From: Adenophora triphylla var. japonica
Taxonomy: Eukaryota; Streptophyta; Magnoliopsida; Asterales; Campanulaceae
Reading direction: 5' to 3'
Length of the DNA stretch: 64,000 nt
Assembly (NCBI GenBank): GCA_022495995.1
Contig: JAFEMH010001234.1
Coordinates: 434,001 to 498,000 of the forward strand
The position numbers were made by a program, and so were the translations under genes. Below, piece after piece: positions 1 through 10,509 of the stretch. The number at the start of each line of letters is the position of its first letter. The stretch's first letter is position 1. A model generated the notes under the pieces. It saw only the letters and a program-made list of their open reading frames with translations, did no database searches and was not told the DNA's origin.

Positions 1-413
1 GTCAAGTACTCACCAACAAAAAAGCTCGGTCTTGAATCGCCAGGATCGTCACCAAGTAGGTGTGTCAAGCATCTACAAGTAGTATGTCGAGTACTACTCA
101 ACAAAAAGCTCGGTCCCGAATCGCCAGGATCGTCACCTCACTTCATCAACAAACAGGTATTTTCAGAATTGGGTCATGATTTGATTCCTCAGTATGGATT
201 TGCCTTTTCAAAAACAAAATCACCGTGATTTTCAAATGATTTTCAAAATACCTAAAGCAGCCTTTTCGTGTTTTGGAGTCGAACTACGTTTTGGTCTGAT
301 TCTCCGATAGAGATACGTAGAGCGTAGTGCGGCACGACCATCCCAAAGTTCAGAATGATGTCTTTTCTATCGACGACACTTCTTCTTTCATAAGACCTGT
401 CGCCGAGGGGCTC
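1..413 (+). mobile_element. 3' internal end of a plus-strand LTR retroelement (to polypurine tract)
   Basis: Non-coding tail of an LTR retrotransposon that enters from the left edge. Two copies of a segment containing AAAAAGCTCGGTC and GAATCGCCAGGATCGTCACC start at about 1 and 88, giving an 87-bp tandem duplication. The stretch ends in a purine-rich GAGGGGCTC directly before TGTAGACACCCC, which is the usual arrangement of polypurine tract and 3' LTR start. No protein domain is visible here. The family is inferred (Ty3/gypsy, possibly Tat) from the LTR start only. Confidence 0.55.
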
Positions 414-1461
414 TGTAGACACCCCATTCTGAACCCATAATTACATGATTACACTACTCTTCATATCTCTTTTATGTTTTGATGAAAGCATATCAGTTTC
501 GTCATGTTTCGTTAAGTTTCTAACTAACCTCGTTAGTTTTGGACCTAACTGACTAACGGAACAACTGAAGAGGACAAAATAGTCATCAGACTAGTTATCT
601 CGCACGAGATATCATATCTCGCGCGAGATATCCCCTCGACAGGATGTGCATAAATCACTCTCCTTCTCCGTTTCAAACTCTCTTTTTGGATAAAACCTTA
701 TCAATTCGGGTATCCAATCAGAACCGAGTTCGGAACCTTCCTAGGATTTTACCTCTCCACCTTCACCTCTCCAACCTCCTATAAATACCGGATGACTTCC
801 GGTGTTTCGTAGGTCGACAATTTCGATCCTTGATCAAGAAAACACACAACACACACAAATTTGTTGGTTTCTTTCCACGAAAGACTCCTTCAAATCACTC
901 ACAAACAACTCCTAAATTCGTCCTTCAACCACGTTGATTGACGAACATCGAAGCCCGAATCAAAGGACCAAGGCGAAGCTCCGTCCGCATCAAGATCCAA
1001 ATCAAGGATCGAGGCGAAGCTCTGTCCGTATCAAGTTTCAACTCTAAACTCGAGTCGAAACTCTGTCTGAATCTCCCCTTTAAAGGTAATCATCCTTTAA
1101 ACTTTCGTTTCTCTTCTCAACCTCTCTATTGATTTTAGAGTAGTGTAATCCCATCAAAAGGATTAGCCTAGAGTCCCTTGCCAATGAAGGCGATCTCAAG
1201 CATACAATCCGACATTCCTAATCAAGAAATTGATTAGGGTTTATTTGTTCTTTTTTAATTATTTTATTAAAAAGATTGAAAACCTCTCTTTTCTTTAACA
1301 AGACCGATCTCCGGATTGGGTGAAATGGATGCCTTCTAAACCTACCCATTTCATAACCTAAGCCCCGAACCCAAATCTCTTTCAAAATGGTTTTCCTATG
1401 TTTCCAATCGAATAATATAGGTGGCGACTCAAAAAGATGAAAAGAATGAAATTTTCTCACA
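414..1461 (+). repeat. 3' LTR of a plus-strand gypsy-like element
   Basis: Starts TGTAGACACCCC right after a purine tract and appears to end at ...TTTTCTCACA. A TATA box (TATAAATA, 780-787) lies about 370 bp in, in plus orientation, followed by a C/A-rich leader, as in LTR promoters. GGTGGCGACTC at about 1422 resembles motifs near the ends of plant gypsy LTRs. The right border is my best reading, not fixed by a second LTR or a target duplication. The short ORF at 938-1132 lies in the leader and has no recognisable product. Confidence 0.55.
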
Positions 1462-1640
1462 ACGCTACACTAACACTGATAATTTTTTACACTAACACTG
1501 ACACTTAATAATAAATACAATATCACTCTTTATACTGGTACTTGTTAAACTAATACTAACACTTTTTTACACTGTCAATTATTAATACATGCATTGACAC
1601 TGTTTAAACTGACACTTTGTTACTCTAAAATTGACATTAG
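1462..1640. repeat. Degenerate ACACTAACACTGAC minisatellite
   Basis: Repeated, diverged copies of ACACTAACACTGA(C) spaced by AT-rich DNA. A similar CACTC/CACTAA-rich stretch lies at about 52220-52400. No gene seen between 1462 and 1889. Confidence 0.5.
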
Positions 1641-1889
1641 CGGGGTAATCAGAACACATTTTTTTTTCTTTAAATGTGTTTTTTTAGTAAGATTTTGACA
1701 AAAAAAATTAATTAAATGAAATTATTATTTCAAGATTGAGAAAGAATATAATACTCCCATTCGCTGAGCTGAAAGCAGGAATCAGTAGCTTTAGTTGGTT
1801 CAACCCACGTGTAGCACTTGCTCTTTTCCCCAGTTTTCCCCACATCTCTCTACGCTGAACCGATTTGTATAAATATTCTGGTTACACAA

Positions 1890-2177
1890 TACTCCCTCCG
1901 TCCCGCTAATATTAGCACAAATACTATTTACGCGAGAATTAAGGAATATGATATTTTAATAAAATGTTGTGAGTGTAAAAGAATGAGTGGAGAGAGAATG
2001 AGTGGAGGGTGTAATAAATTATAATGGTGTTGTGAGTATTAAAATAATGTAGGAGAGAGAATGAGTGGGGTTGGGTGAATATTTTATTAATATAAAGTTT
2101 CCTTTTTGGGAGTGTGCGGATATTAGCGGGACGCCCAAAAAGGAAAGTGTGCTAATATTAGCGGGACGGAGGGAGTA
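1890..2177. mobile_element. Stowaway-type MITE 1
   Basis: Ends are TACTCCCTCCGTCCCGCTAA and its reverse complement at the right, so the terminal inverted repeats (TIRs) are flanked by TA. Internal sequence is non-coding and carries GAGAGAATGAGTGG motifs shared with other MITEs in the window. Moved by a Tc1/mariner transposase in trans (family knowledge). Confidence 0.85.
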
Positions 2178-2182
2178 TAATA

Positions 2183-2421
2183 TACTCTCTCCGTTTCAAA
2201 ATATTTGTCTCATTTGATTTTTTTTTGTTAAACTTTGATCACAAATTTATGAGAGATTAATTATGTTCATGAAATTCTAAAAATTGTTGTTGATAATATT
2301 ATTAATGGTGAATCAATAGAAATTTTTAGAATTTCATGAATGTAATTAAATTGTCATATATTTGTGGTCAAAGTTTAACAAAAAAGTCAAATGGAACAAA
2401 CATTTTGGGACGGAGGGAGTA
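2183..2421. mobile_element. Stowaway-type MITE 2 (long-hairpin subtype)
   Basis: TA-flanked TIRs (TACTCTCTCCG / CGGAGGGAGTA). Almost the whole element is an inverted repeat: the arm with AAACTTTGATCACAAATTTA returns as a diverged reverse complement. Same family as MITE 3. Confidence 0.85.
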
Positions 2422-2550
2422 TTTTGAAAGAATATAAAAACATAATTTTTACTAAAATGTGATGTAAAAACAAAATGAAGTAGTATAAAAACTCCACTAA
2501 AAATATAAAAAATCCTTTTTATTTATATTTGTAATACACATTTTACATTA

Positions 2551-2787
2551 TACTCCCTCCGTCTCTAAAAGTTTGTCCCATTTGAATTTTTAATTGAACT
2601 TTGACCACAAATATATGACAATTTAATTATGTTCATGAAATTTTAAAAATTCTTATTGATTCACCATTAATAATATTATCAAAAACAACTTTTAAAATTT
2701 TATGAACATGATTAATCTCTCATAAATTTGTGATCAAAATTTAACAAAAAAGTCAAATAAAATAAAATTTTAAAGACGGAGGGAGTA
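2551..2787. mobile_element. Stowaway-type MITE 3 (long-hairpin subtype)
   Basis: TACTCCCTCCGTCTC ... GACGGAGGGAGTA with flanking TA and a nearly full-length hairpin. Homologous to MITE 2, which lies 130 bp to the left. Confidence 0.85.
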
Positions 2788-4800
2788 TAAAATAATTTTT
2801 ATATACCGTTGTTACCTGAATTTCATTTGTTACGGCGTCACAGTAGTCAAGTATGATCATAATGGCTGGAAATTCCCTTTACCTTATCATCAAAGCAACA
2901 AGAACAGCTCATTGCCGGCTTAACACGCTTCACTCCATTTTATTCAATTTAAATAATCAACTCGTGTCAAGGTTTGTTATCAATTGAACCGGAAAAAAGT
3001 CGTGTTAACCGGTCCCACACCACCTCGTCTGCTTGCCTGGCATTGGCCTTCCACAGTGCGTGACGCCACGTTTCTTGAACAGGAAAAAGGAGAAAAAGTC
3101 GCGGGAAGAAATGTAAAAATGAACTATTAGAAAAGGGCGGCGCAATCAACGCGGCTTTTTTAAAGGAAAAGGGTCAAATAAAAATTGCAAATTCAGGCGA
3201 AATATCGCAATTAACTAGTAAATAATTTTAAAAATCATAATTTATTAATTTATACGTGAATATTCTTGTGAAAAACTAGTTTTTTTAAAAATGTTATAAG
3301 AATTTAGTTTTCAGAACAGTTCATCACTCTTATTAGTTAGACTTAGTGCTTTAAAACTAATTTTTTTCTTATGTTACGAAAAAACTAGTTTTTTACAAAA
3401 TTTTGACTATATACGCACCAATTCAAAATAAATGTCTTGAACAAAATATTTGATCTAAAATAATTATCATTTTCGGGATTAAAAGCAATTAAATTCTTGC
3501 ATCTAAACTTGTTTTGTTTTAATAATTGGATTGTTGTGTGAAGTAATGTAAAATAAGGAATATTAATAAGGGACAATCTTGATACTTTTATCATTAAATT
3601 GAGATAATATTTTTATTTTAAATCTATGAAAAATACAAAAATGACAATTATTCTAAAATGGAAAGAGTATACAATAATAAATACTACTAATTAACTTTAT
3701 TATTTAAAAATATGATATTTATATAGAACGCATTTAAATCAAACCAATTATTGCACTGATAGAGCTAAGCTATAGGTAAAGGGGGCAATTGAGCTCATTT
3801 ATTTACAAAAATTAGAAAGTTACTAGTGAATTTCTTTTACGTAATTTTTAATTTAGGATATTGTGTAATATATGTACGCTTGCCTCCATTTGTATAGAGA
3901 AAAAAATACACTATAAATATATGTTCCTACTTCCCTTATTAAAATCAGATAGAATAGAGATAAATATATTATGCAATTTTTTATTCGTCTTTTTATATAA
4001 AATTCTAGCTTTGCCATTATATTAATGATGCCTCAAAAAATTGCGTTAATTTATGCAATCAGCAGAGGTATTGAACCTAATATCTATACGACGAAGAAAT
4101 TTAAACCCGCTTAATATGTCACCTTTACACAAATTCTTAGACTTCAATCTAGAATTTTGAAATTTAATATAATCGAGTCAAAAATAACGCATGGTACTTT
4201 TTTTTCTTTCTTAAATTAAGGGGTAAATATATTTAGTGATAAAAAGTAATACTATTTCATTTTATTATCTTTCTCAAAAAAACTGTTAAAATGAAATACC
4301 CCATAATAGGCATGTGGCTGGTATGGGCCATGGGGTCAACAATTATTGGCTCTCTTAAATATCTGAAACGGTGAGTGTTTATTAATTCTATAAAAGTACT
4401 TTTTTTTTTTTTTTCAAGTGATATTTCAAAAATTTAAGCCTCATTAAAATACTCTATCTTTGTTTGTTTCATAATGATAATTTCATTTTTTAAGTAGTTA
4501 ATTGATTAAAATTTGACAAAAAAATTACAAAATAAAAAGTAAAAATTTTCATAATTATATTTTTGAGCAAATATATAATATTCAAAAACTTTTTATTATA
4601 CATCATAAAATGTTATCATAAAAAATTTAGTATTGTAATTTTAAAAAATATTTTATCTAAACCAATCAAATAACTATTAGAAAATTGAGCTATTATTTCG
4701 GGAGGAGTGAAAAACACTATCCAAACAAAAAAAAAAAAAAAACTTTTTCATCCCATATGAGTGTGTACTTATTTCTTTTTTCGTCAATCGTGAGTGTATA
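2788..4800. other. AT-rich intergenic DNA, no gene recognised
   Basis: Short ORFs at 2967-3149, 3385-3594 and 4717-4902 show no recognisable domain and are typical of chance ORFs in AT-rich DNA. The less AT-rich stretch 2800-3180 may be old single-copy DNA, but I cannot assign it. Confidence 0.5.
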
Positions 4801-5448
4801 TCTATATATATATAAAGGTTGAAGTGCATAGAACACTTCAATAAGGTCATTTTCCCTCCAAAACACGGATGATTCTAGAATATTTGTTTTGTTTTTTATC
4901 AACTAATCAATAAAATAATTAATTGTCTTTAAATTAACCTATTATCCTATTTTCTCCCCTATTAATTAAATGCAAATGAAGTATTACTTTTTTCTCTTAC
5001 TCTTAGTCACTATACCTAAACTCCTTTCTTCACAAATTCATAAATATCATTGATTTGCAAACTCTTAATTTTGCAAGTAAAAAATAAAATATAAATGGTT
5101 TCTTAACAATTTCAAAATAGTTTTCTAAAAAAAATCTATTTTATATGGGTTTTCTAAATAAAAACTATAAGATAATTTTAAAAAATAAAACTAATATATA
5201 ATATTGGTTAGATAATACGAAGTATGACTTTATAAGATTATATCAAAAACGATTATTTTTTAAAAGATGCGAATTAATAAAAAAAATATAGTTGTTGATA
5301 ACATTAATTACTTAGAAATGAAATAATTATTTTTATTTAATGATCGTCATGCATATCAAATAAGATAGTAATAGTAACTATATGATTTAGTTCATGATAT
5401 TTATCAAAGTTTTTTGGTCGTGCGTTTAACGCACGGGTGTTAGACTAG
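4801..5448 (+). mobile_element. Non-autonomous Helitron
   Basis: The 5' end is TCTATATATATATAAAGG at 4801, preceded by A. The 3' end has a strong hairpin, CGTGCGTT-T-AACGCACG (5419-5435), followed by GGTGTTAGA and CTAG at 5445-5448, followed by T. This is the Helitron pattern: 5' TC, 3' hairpin plus CTRR, insertion between A and T without target duplication. No Rep/helicase coding sequence is present, so it depends on an autonomous copy. Confidence 0.8.
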
Positions 5449-5528
5449 TTTTTCATAATTGTTAAAGTTTTTATTATTTTATATTCAATGAGACGCACAT
5501 GTGTTACTTACAACAAAAATCAACTTAC

Positions 5529-5711
5529 TATTCCCTTCGTCCCTGAAAAGATTGTCCCATTTGCCATTTTGACTTGTTCCAAAAAGTATGTCCCATTTTT
5601 AAACTTAGGCATGAATGTTAGTGCAAATCTACTAAGGTACAAGAAGATGAAGCTCTTCCTTAATAATTGCAAAATGTATAACAGGATAATCTTTTAGGAA
5701 CGGAGGGAGTA
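5529..5711. mobile_element. Stowaway-type MITE 4
   Basis: TATTCCCTTCGTCCCTGAAA at the left and AACGGAGGGAGTA at the right, with flanking TA. About 180 bp, non-coding. The ORF at 5488-5697 runs through the TIR and is spurious. Confidence 0.75.
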
Positions 5712-5837
5712 TTTATTTTACTAATTCTCATTTCTATTTTATTTTTTATACTTATAATAACTATTCCACACTTTGTACTTTTTTTTTTATTTAATTTTTC
5801 CTAATTATTGTGTCCAAAATTTTTGCATATATTCGTA

Positions 5838-6141
5838 TACTCCCTCCGTCCCAGCCCACTTAGAAAATTTTGAAATGACACGAAAATTAAGGAATATTAT
5901 TATAATATTAGGAGAGAGAATGAGTGAAAAAAGTGTTGTGAGTGTGAAAAATTAAATAGGAGAAAGAATGAGTGGAGGGAATAGTAATTATAATGGTGTT
6001 GTGAGTATTAAAATAATGTAGGAGAGAGAATGAGTGGAGAGAATAGTGATTTAAGATTTCCATTTTGGGAATTCTTAAGTAAAGTGGGACGCCCAAAATA
6101 AAAAGTTTTCTTAAGTGAGGTGAGGTGGGACGGAGGGAGTA
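5838..6141. mobile_element. Stowaway-type MITE 5
   Basis: TACTCCCTCCGTCCCAGCCC ... GTGGGACGGAGGGAGTA, TA-flanked. Closely similar to the element at 10207-10509, including the CACTTAG(G/A)AAATTTTGAAATGA start and the repeated GAGAGAATGAGTG core. Confidence 0.9.
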
Positions 6142-6554
6142 TGTGACAGAGGAAGGAAGAGGAAGTATATCCAAAGACATGATTGATTTTCATTTAACTT
6201 GTCTAATGAACAACAAAAACTTGGATTTTACAAAATCTTGATTTTGGAAATCTTGGTCCGGATAGTTATTGTCCGAATCCAAACAGTCCAAAGTACTTAT
6301 TAACCGGTTTATTTTATTTTATTTAATTATCAAAAAGCTTAGTACGGTCCATCCAATTCAAAAACCAAAGGCGGCCGAATTTCCAATTTTATCATTCAAA
6401 TCAAACCGTTAAACGACACTCACATTATTCCTTTGAGATGCCGCCTCTTGTTTTGGGAATTTGTTGATTTTTCCAATATCTAACGTAGAGGGTTCTATCA
6501 GTAAAATTTGGAAACTACGAGGGGTTTTCTTATAATATCACTAAATTATTACTA
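6142..6554. other. Intergenic DNA, unassigned
   Basis: Moderately AT-rich DNA with no coding signal that I can support. It separates a Stowaway MITE from the Helitron pair. Confidence 0.4.
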
Positions 6555-6796
6555 CTAGAATAAGCCCGTGTCCGAGGATACGTTATTTTTTTTATTTTTT
6601 TTAATTAAGCCCGTGTCCGAGGACACGTTTTTTTTTTTTATTTATTTAAAAAAAAAAATTTTAAGGGCAAAATTTAATTTAAATTTTTTTTAAAGACAAT
6701 AAAAAAGAAACAAAATAGTAAGGGCAAAATGAAAATTTCGACTCATAAAACTATTCATTCAACTGTTTCATGGCCCTTCCCTCATTTATACTTAGA
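6555..6796 (-). mobile_element. Small Helitron B (minus strand)
   Basis: Read on the minus strand: 5' end TCTAAGTATAAATGAGGG (right border 6796), 3' end with hairpin CGTATCC-TC-GGACACG followed by GGCTTATT and CTAG (6555-6558), host T beyond. A second copy of the hairpin motif lies inside (about 6607-6630). The remainder is A/T-rich filler with (A/T)AGGGCAAAAT motifs. 242 bp, no coding capacity. It directly abuts Helitron A. Confidence 0.75.
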
Positions 6797-7614
6797 CTAG
6801 TATATGCCCGTGTCCGAGGACACGGTTAATTTATTTTTTTTTTTTAATTAAGCCCGTGTTCGAGGAAATTTTTTTTTTTTTTTTTTAGGGGTTAGGGTTA
6901 TTATGAGCATGATATTTAGAAAGTGTGGATTGCTAAAAATAAACTCCCTTAGTAGCTTTTATAAAAATGAATATTCCGTACTCATTTTAAAGTCATTTTA
7001 AATTTTTAATAGAGAAATTGACTATCATTTTTCAATGAATTACAAATGGTTGCAATGTTTTTAAAAGAGGTACAAACAGACATATTAAACTTACAAAAAA
7101 AAAATCGCCTTAAAACAAACGCATATAATCCGGGGGTTTTCTACAATCTAGAGAGAGAAAGAGACCAATCTTAGCAATGGAGTTACAGAGCGGAATCCCG
7201 CTCCTCCTGCAACAATACAAATCCCTCTTCTCAAAAAACTTAATCCTCTCATGGCGGAACCCCTCGTCTTCCGGCCAATCCCTCCCTGCGAGGATAAGCA
7301 CTATGTCAAGCTCCCCTGTTTCGATTTCGTGTGGAGCGGAAATGGGAGTTCCAGGATTGGATCGATTGTTAATCGGATTATGGTCAATAATCCCGGTAGA
7401 CCTATTCCTTCTACCAAGGTTCGTTTCGTAAACCCATTGATTTTACTTTCAGTTTCTGTGGTGTGCTGGATTTCTGTTTTCTATATTTCTCTCTCAAAAA
7501 AAAAATAAAAAAAATTTAAGAAAGAAATGGGAAAATAATAAAGCGAAAGTGGGAAATTGAATTTCGAACTGTTCATAGAACTGTTCACAAGGGGGGTTTC
7601 ATTTATACTATAGA
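6797..7614 (-). mobile_element. Helitron A (minus strand) with captured gene fragment
   Basis: On the minus strand it starts TCTATAGTATAAATGAAACC (right border 7614, preceded by A) and ends with hairpin CCGTGTCC-TC-GGACACGG, then GCATATA and CTAG at 6797-6800. The 5' start matches the elements at 6555-6796 and 18614-18839, so the three are one family. Its cargo is a broken first exon of an ABCA2-like gene (7177-7421), lying antisense to the Helitron. Confidence 0.78.
7177..7421 (+). pseudogene. ABCA2-type ABC transporter, first-exon fragment (captured, frameshifted)
   Basis: The first 28 residues, MELQSGIPLLLQQYKSLFSK followed by NLILSWRN, match the N terminus of plant ABC transporter A family member 2 (ATH1-type) proteins as I know the family. 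At about 7261 the frame breaks. From there the +2 frame reads PLVFRPIPPCEDKHYVKLPC then FDFVWSGN and NNPGRPIPSTK, also characteristic of the ABCA2 N-terminal region. The first transmembrane stretch that should lie between the two parts is missing, so an internal deletion caused the frameshift. The fragment ends at AAG|GTTCG, which looks like the ancestral exon 1 donor site, and some intron sequence follows. Upstream, about 30-60 bp resembles the ancestral 5'UTR. All of it sits inside Helitron A, so a genomic fragment rather than a cDNA was captured. It cannot make a transporter. Confidence 0.75.
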
Positions 7615-7798
7615 TTGTTTTTTTCAAAACCATTGCCTGACTAAGTCAATCTATTCTTGATTGTGGAATTTCCATCTTCCAACTAGCCACGTCCGCCTCA
7701 ACCCAATGACCCAATAGTGGACCTTGAATAGTCAACTTCTTTTACCAAGCCCTAAGTTACTATCAATTACACTACCCCTCACTATAAACCAACCCTAT

Positions 7799-8225
7799 TA
7801 GGAATGGCAACGGGAAAGTTTGACATTTACATTTTTCAAACCCGTTTCTACTTTAAATATCTAATATTCTATCTCATCCCGTCTCGATTACGCTAAAACG
7901 TGAACTCATCCTGCTCCCTCCATTTAGTTCAAAACAACTAAAAAATACTTACTCATATAAATCTAATATTTATTTTCTTTTTTATCATAATAAAGTAGAG
8001 ACTAATAATGATTTATATACGTGTAAAAAATTATATTATAAACGTAAATTGAAGTTATATATAAATATTATCATATCATTCAAGTTCGGGTTAAACGGGG
8101 AAGGATTATAGTTTATAGGAATTTCAAATCCTTCGAGTTGTGAAATCTCATCCCAAACTCTTCCCATTAGATTAGAGACGGGTCTTTTCGAGTTTGGAGC
8201 GGATTATAGTATTTTGCCATTCCTA
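7799..8225. mobile_element. Non-autonomous element with TAGGAATGGCAA / TTGCCATTCCTA ends
   Basis: Starts TAGGAATGGCAACGGG and ends TTTTGCCATTCCTA, a short TIR. The interior is rich in ACGGG / CCCGTCTC motifs in inverted arrangement (AACCCGTTTC near the left, ACGGGTC near the right). I do not see an exact target duplication, so the superfamily (hAT-like) is inference. Confidence 0.5.
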
Positions 8226-9070
8226 CCCCTCATGCATTAAACTCATTGATGTATCAATAATCATTTTTAGAATAACATATGAAGATGCTTAAATTTTTCA
8301 AGATCAACTAATTTGATGAATAACTTGATTGAATTTTAATCGAAAATTTATAAAAAATTAGAATTCTAATAAAATTCTAAAAATAATTATCAATTCAACA
8401 TTTATAATACTGTTGTTGGAAATTATAAGATTAGTAAATAATAATGTAAGGGTTTACTAAAGATTTTAAGAAAAGAAAGAAAGTTTTTCCCACAATAAAA
8501 GGAAATAGATAAAGTCTTTATCTATTTCCTTTTAAGAAAAGAAAGAAAGTTTTTCCCACATTAAAAGGAAATAGATAAAGACTTCACTTAATAAAGTGTG
8601 TCACATGGAACACTTTTAAATATTTGGAAATGGATTTGGAGGGAAATCAAACGTGCTTGCACATGTGATTAATTCAAAAAAAAAAAAAATTGCTTTGGTA
8701 TTATATTAAATCATAATTAATTTAATTAATTAAATATATTTTTATGAATTATTTATTGTTTTTCAAAACAACATGACTATTTAATAATTTTCACTATTTT
8801 AATTTTAAATCAAACAGTCTTTTTCTAAAAGTCATGATTGCTGAGAAAGAGTTTCTTAATCTTATATAAACATTAACATTATATAAACAGTATTGTGTTT
8901 TAAGCAAATTATTTACAGTTCAATAAACATAAATTTTAAAACATGCTTTATCTAGATGGAAATTCTTAAAATGTTTTTAATTAATGTGATTTGATGAACC
9001 AAAATGCATTTACACATATGCATTATAATGATAAATTTTTTACTCTATTACTCTCATTCATTTTCTCTTC
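8226..9070. other. AT-rich intergenic DNA with a local duplication
   Basis: No gene seen. A 67-bp unit is duplicated in tandem at about 8466-8532 and 8533-8598 (see the repeat entry). The remainder is AT-rich DNA without recognisable features. Confidence 0.5.
8466..8598. repeat. 67-bp tandem duplication enclosing a perfect palindrome
   Basis: Two copies of AAGAAAAGAAAGAAAGTTTT...GGAAATAGATAAAG. Between them 8497-8514 (AAAAGGAAATAGATAAAG) is followed, after one T, by its exact reverse complement at 8516-8533, a potential 18-bp-stem hairpin. Confidence 0.85.
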
Positions 9071-9428
9071 TACTCCCTCCGTCCCAGATCAAGAGTCCTA
9101 CTTTCCTTTTTGGTCCGTCCCAGATCAAGAGTCCCTTTCCTTAAATGGAAAGTTTTCCATATATTTATACCCTTATCATCTCCATATATTTACAAAAAAA
9201 CCATTACTATTCCTCCCACTCATTCTCTCTCCTATTAAATATTATTAACTTTTACATTCTCTCTCTTATTCCCTACCACACATTTAACTTTTACATTCTC
9301 TCTCCTATTCCCTACCACACATTTAACTTTTACATTCTCTCTCCTAAAATTTTTTACCCACTTTAAAAAAATTTCTTAAGAAGCGTGAAATTCCCCCCGA
9401 GGACCCTTGGTCTGGGACGGAGGGAGTA
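9071..9428. mobile_element. Stowaway-type MITE 6 (358 bp)
   Basis: TACTCCCTCCGTCCCAGATC at the left and GTCTGGGACGGAGGGAGTA at the right, TA-flanked. Contains an internal duplication of its TIR-proximal segment (GTCCGTCCCAGATCAAGAGT) and a triplicated TTCTCTCTCCTATTCCCTAC-like stretch near 9250-9340. The ORFs at 8991-9366 are spurious. Confidence 0.85.
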
Positions 9429-9688
9429 TTTTATTTTTTATATTCAAACACCTCATTTCACTAATTCTCTCTCTCCTGTTTTTTTTTTTTAATTCTTGTG
9501 CCCAATTTTTTATATTCACAAACACCTCATTATACTTATTCTCTCTCCTGCTTTTTTTTAATTTTTGTACCCAATTTTTTGATCTCTACTCACGTGAGAT
9601 AGAGAGAGGATTCATTAAAAACATTAAAAATATTGACAATTTAACTGCAATATTTATAATGCACGGGAAAAGTTAATAACTCAATTTA

Positions 9689-10072
9689 GAGCATTCACAA
9701 TGGAAGCTTTTTGAGAGCTCATTATTCTTATGAAAAGGCTCTAGAGAGCTTTTTACCATTGTTGAAAAAGTTGGAGAGCTCCTTCCTAAAGAGCAACTCC
9801 TTCTACAAAGAGCTTTCCTCATTAGCTCTTTACATTAATTTTAACCATTTTCCAATGTTGGTCATTAAATATCACACAATAATTTTATTTTTAATTTTCT
9901 TTTATTATTATAAAATTATATAGTGTTGAATGTGGGGGCCACAAAAAAGTTGGTGAAAAAGATCTACCATTGTAGAAAAAGCCTTGAGTTTTTATTTGAT
10001 GATTAGGAGAGGATGTGGCATTTTGAAATTACAAACAAACTCTTTGACATAGCTCTATCATTGTGGATGCTC
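9689..10072. mobile_element. TIR MITE with GAGCATTCACAATG ends
   Basis: GAGCATTCACAATG at the left and CATTGTGGATGCTC at the right are inverted repeats with one mismatch. TTA (9686-9688) and TAA (10073-10075) flank them, which would fit PIF/Harbinger-type insertion at a 3-bp T(A/T)A site, though the two copies are not identical. Interior repeats GAGAGCT/AGCTC motifs. Non-coding; the ORF at 9711-9923 is inside it and spurious. Confidence 0.65.
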
Positions 10073-10206
10073 TAAGCGTTGAAGTATTGGAGTTTGTAGA
10101 ACAATTTAATTTTTGTTTTTTGAAAAAGTTATTTTTTCCCTATCAAAATTGAAATAGGGTTACTAAAATGGAATTTAATCGAATTAAAAATTATATAACT
10201 ATTTAA

Positions 10207-10509
10207 TACTCCCTCCGTCCCAGTCCACTTAGGAAATTTTGAAATGATACGGGAATTAAGGAATATTATTATAGTATTAGGAGAGAGAATGAGTGAAAAA
10301 AGTGTTGTGAGTGTGAAAAATTAAATAGGAGAGAGAATGAGTGGATGGAATAGTAATTATAATGGTGTTGTGAGTATTAAAATAATGTAGGAAAGAAAAT
10401 GAGTGAAGAGAATAGTGATTTAAGGTTTCTATTTTAGGAATTCTTAAATGAAGTGGGACGCCCAAAATGAAAAGTTTTCTTAAGTGAAGTGAGGTGAGGC
10501 GAGGGAGTA
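10207..10509. mobile_element. Stowaway-type MITE 7
   Basis: TACTCCCTCCGTCCCAGTCC at the left; right end GGCGAGGGAGTA is slightly degenerate. Clearly the same family as 5838-6141 in length and internal sequence. Confidence 0.87.

Noticed and set aside
7799..8225. Helitron
   Set aside because: Ends are inverted repeats rather than TC...hairpin-CTRR, so a TIR element is more likely.
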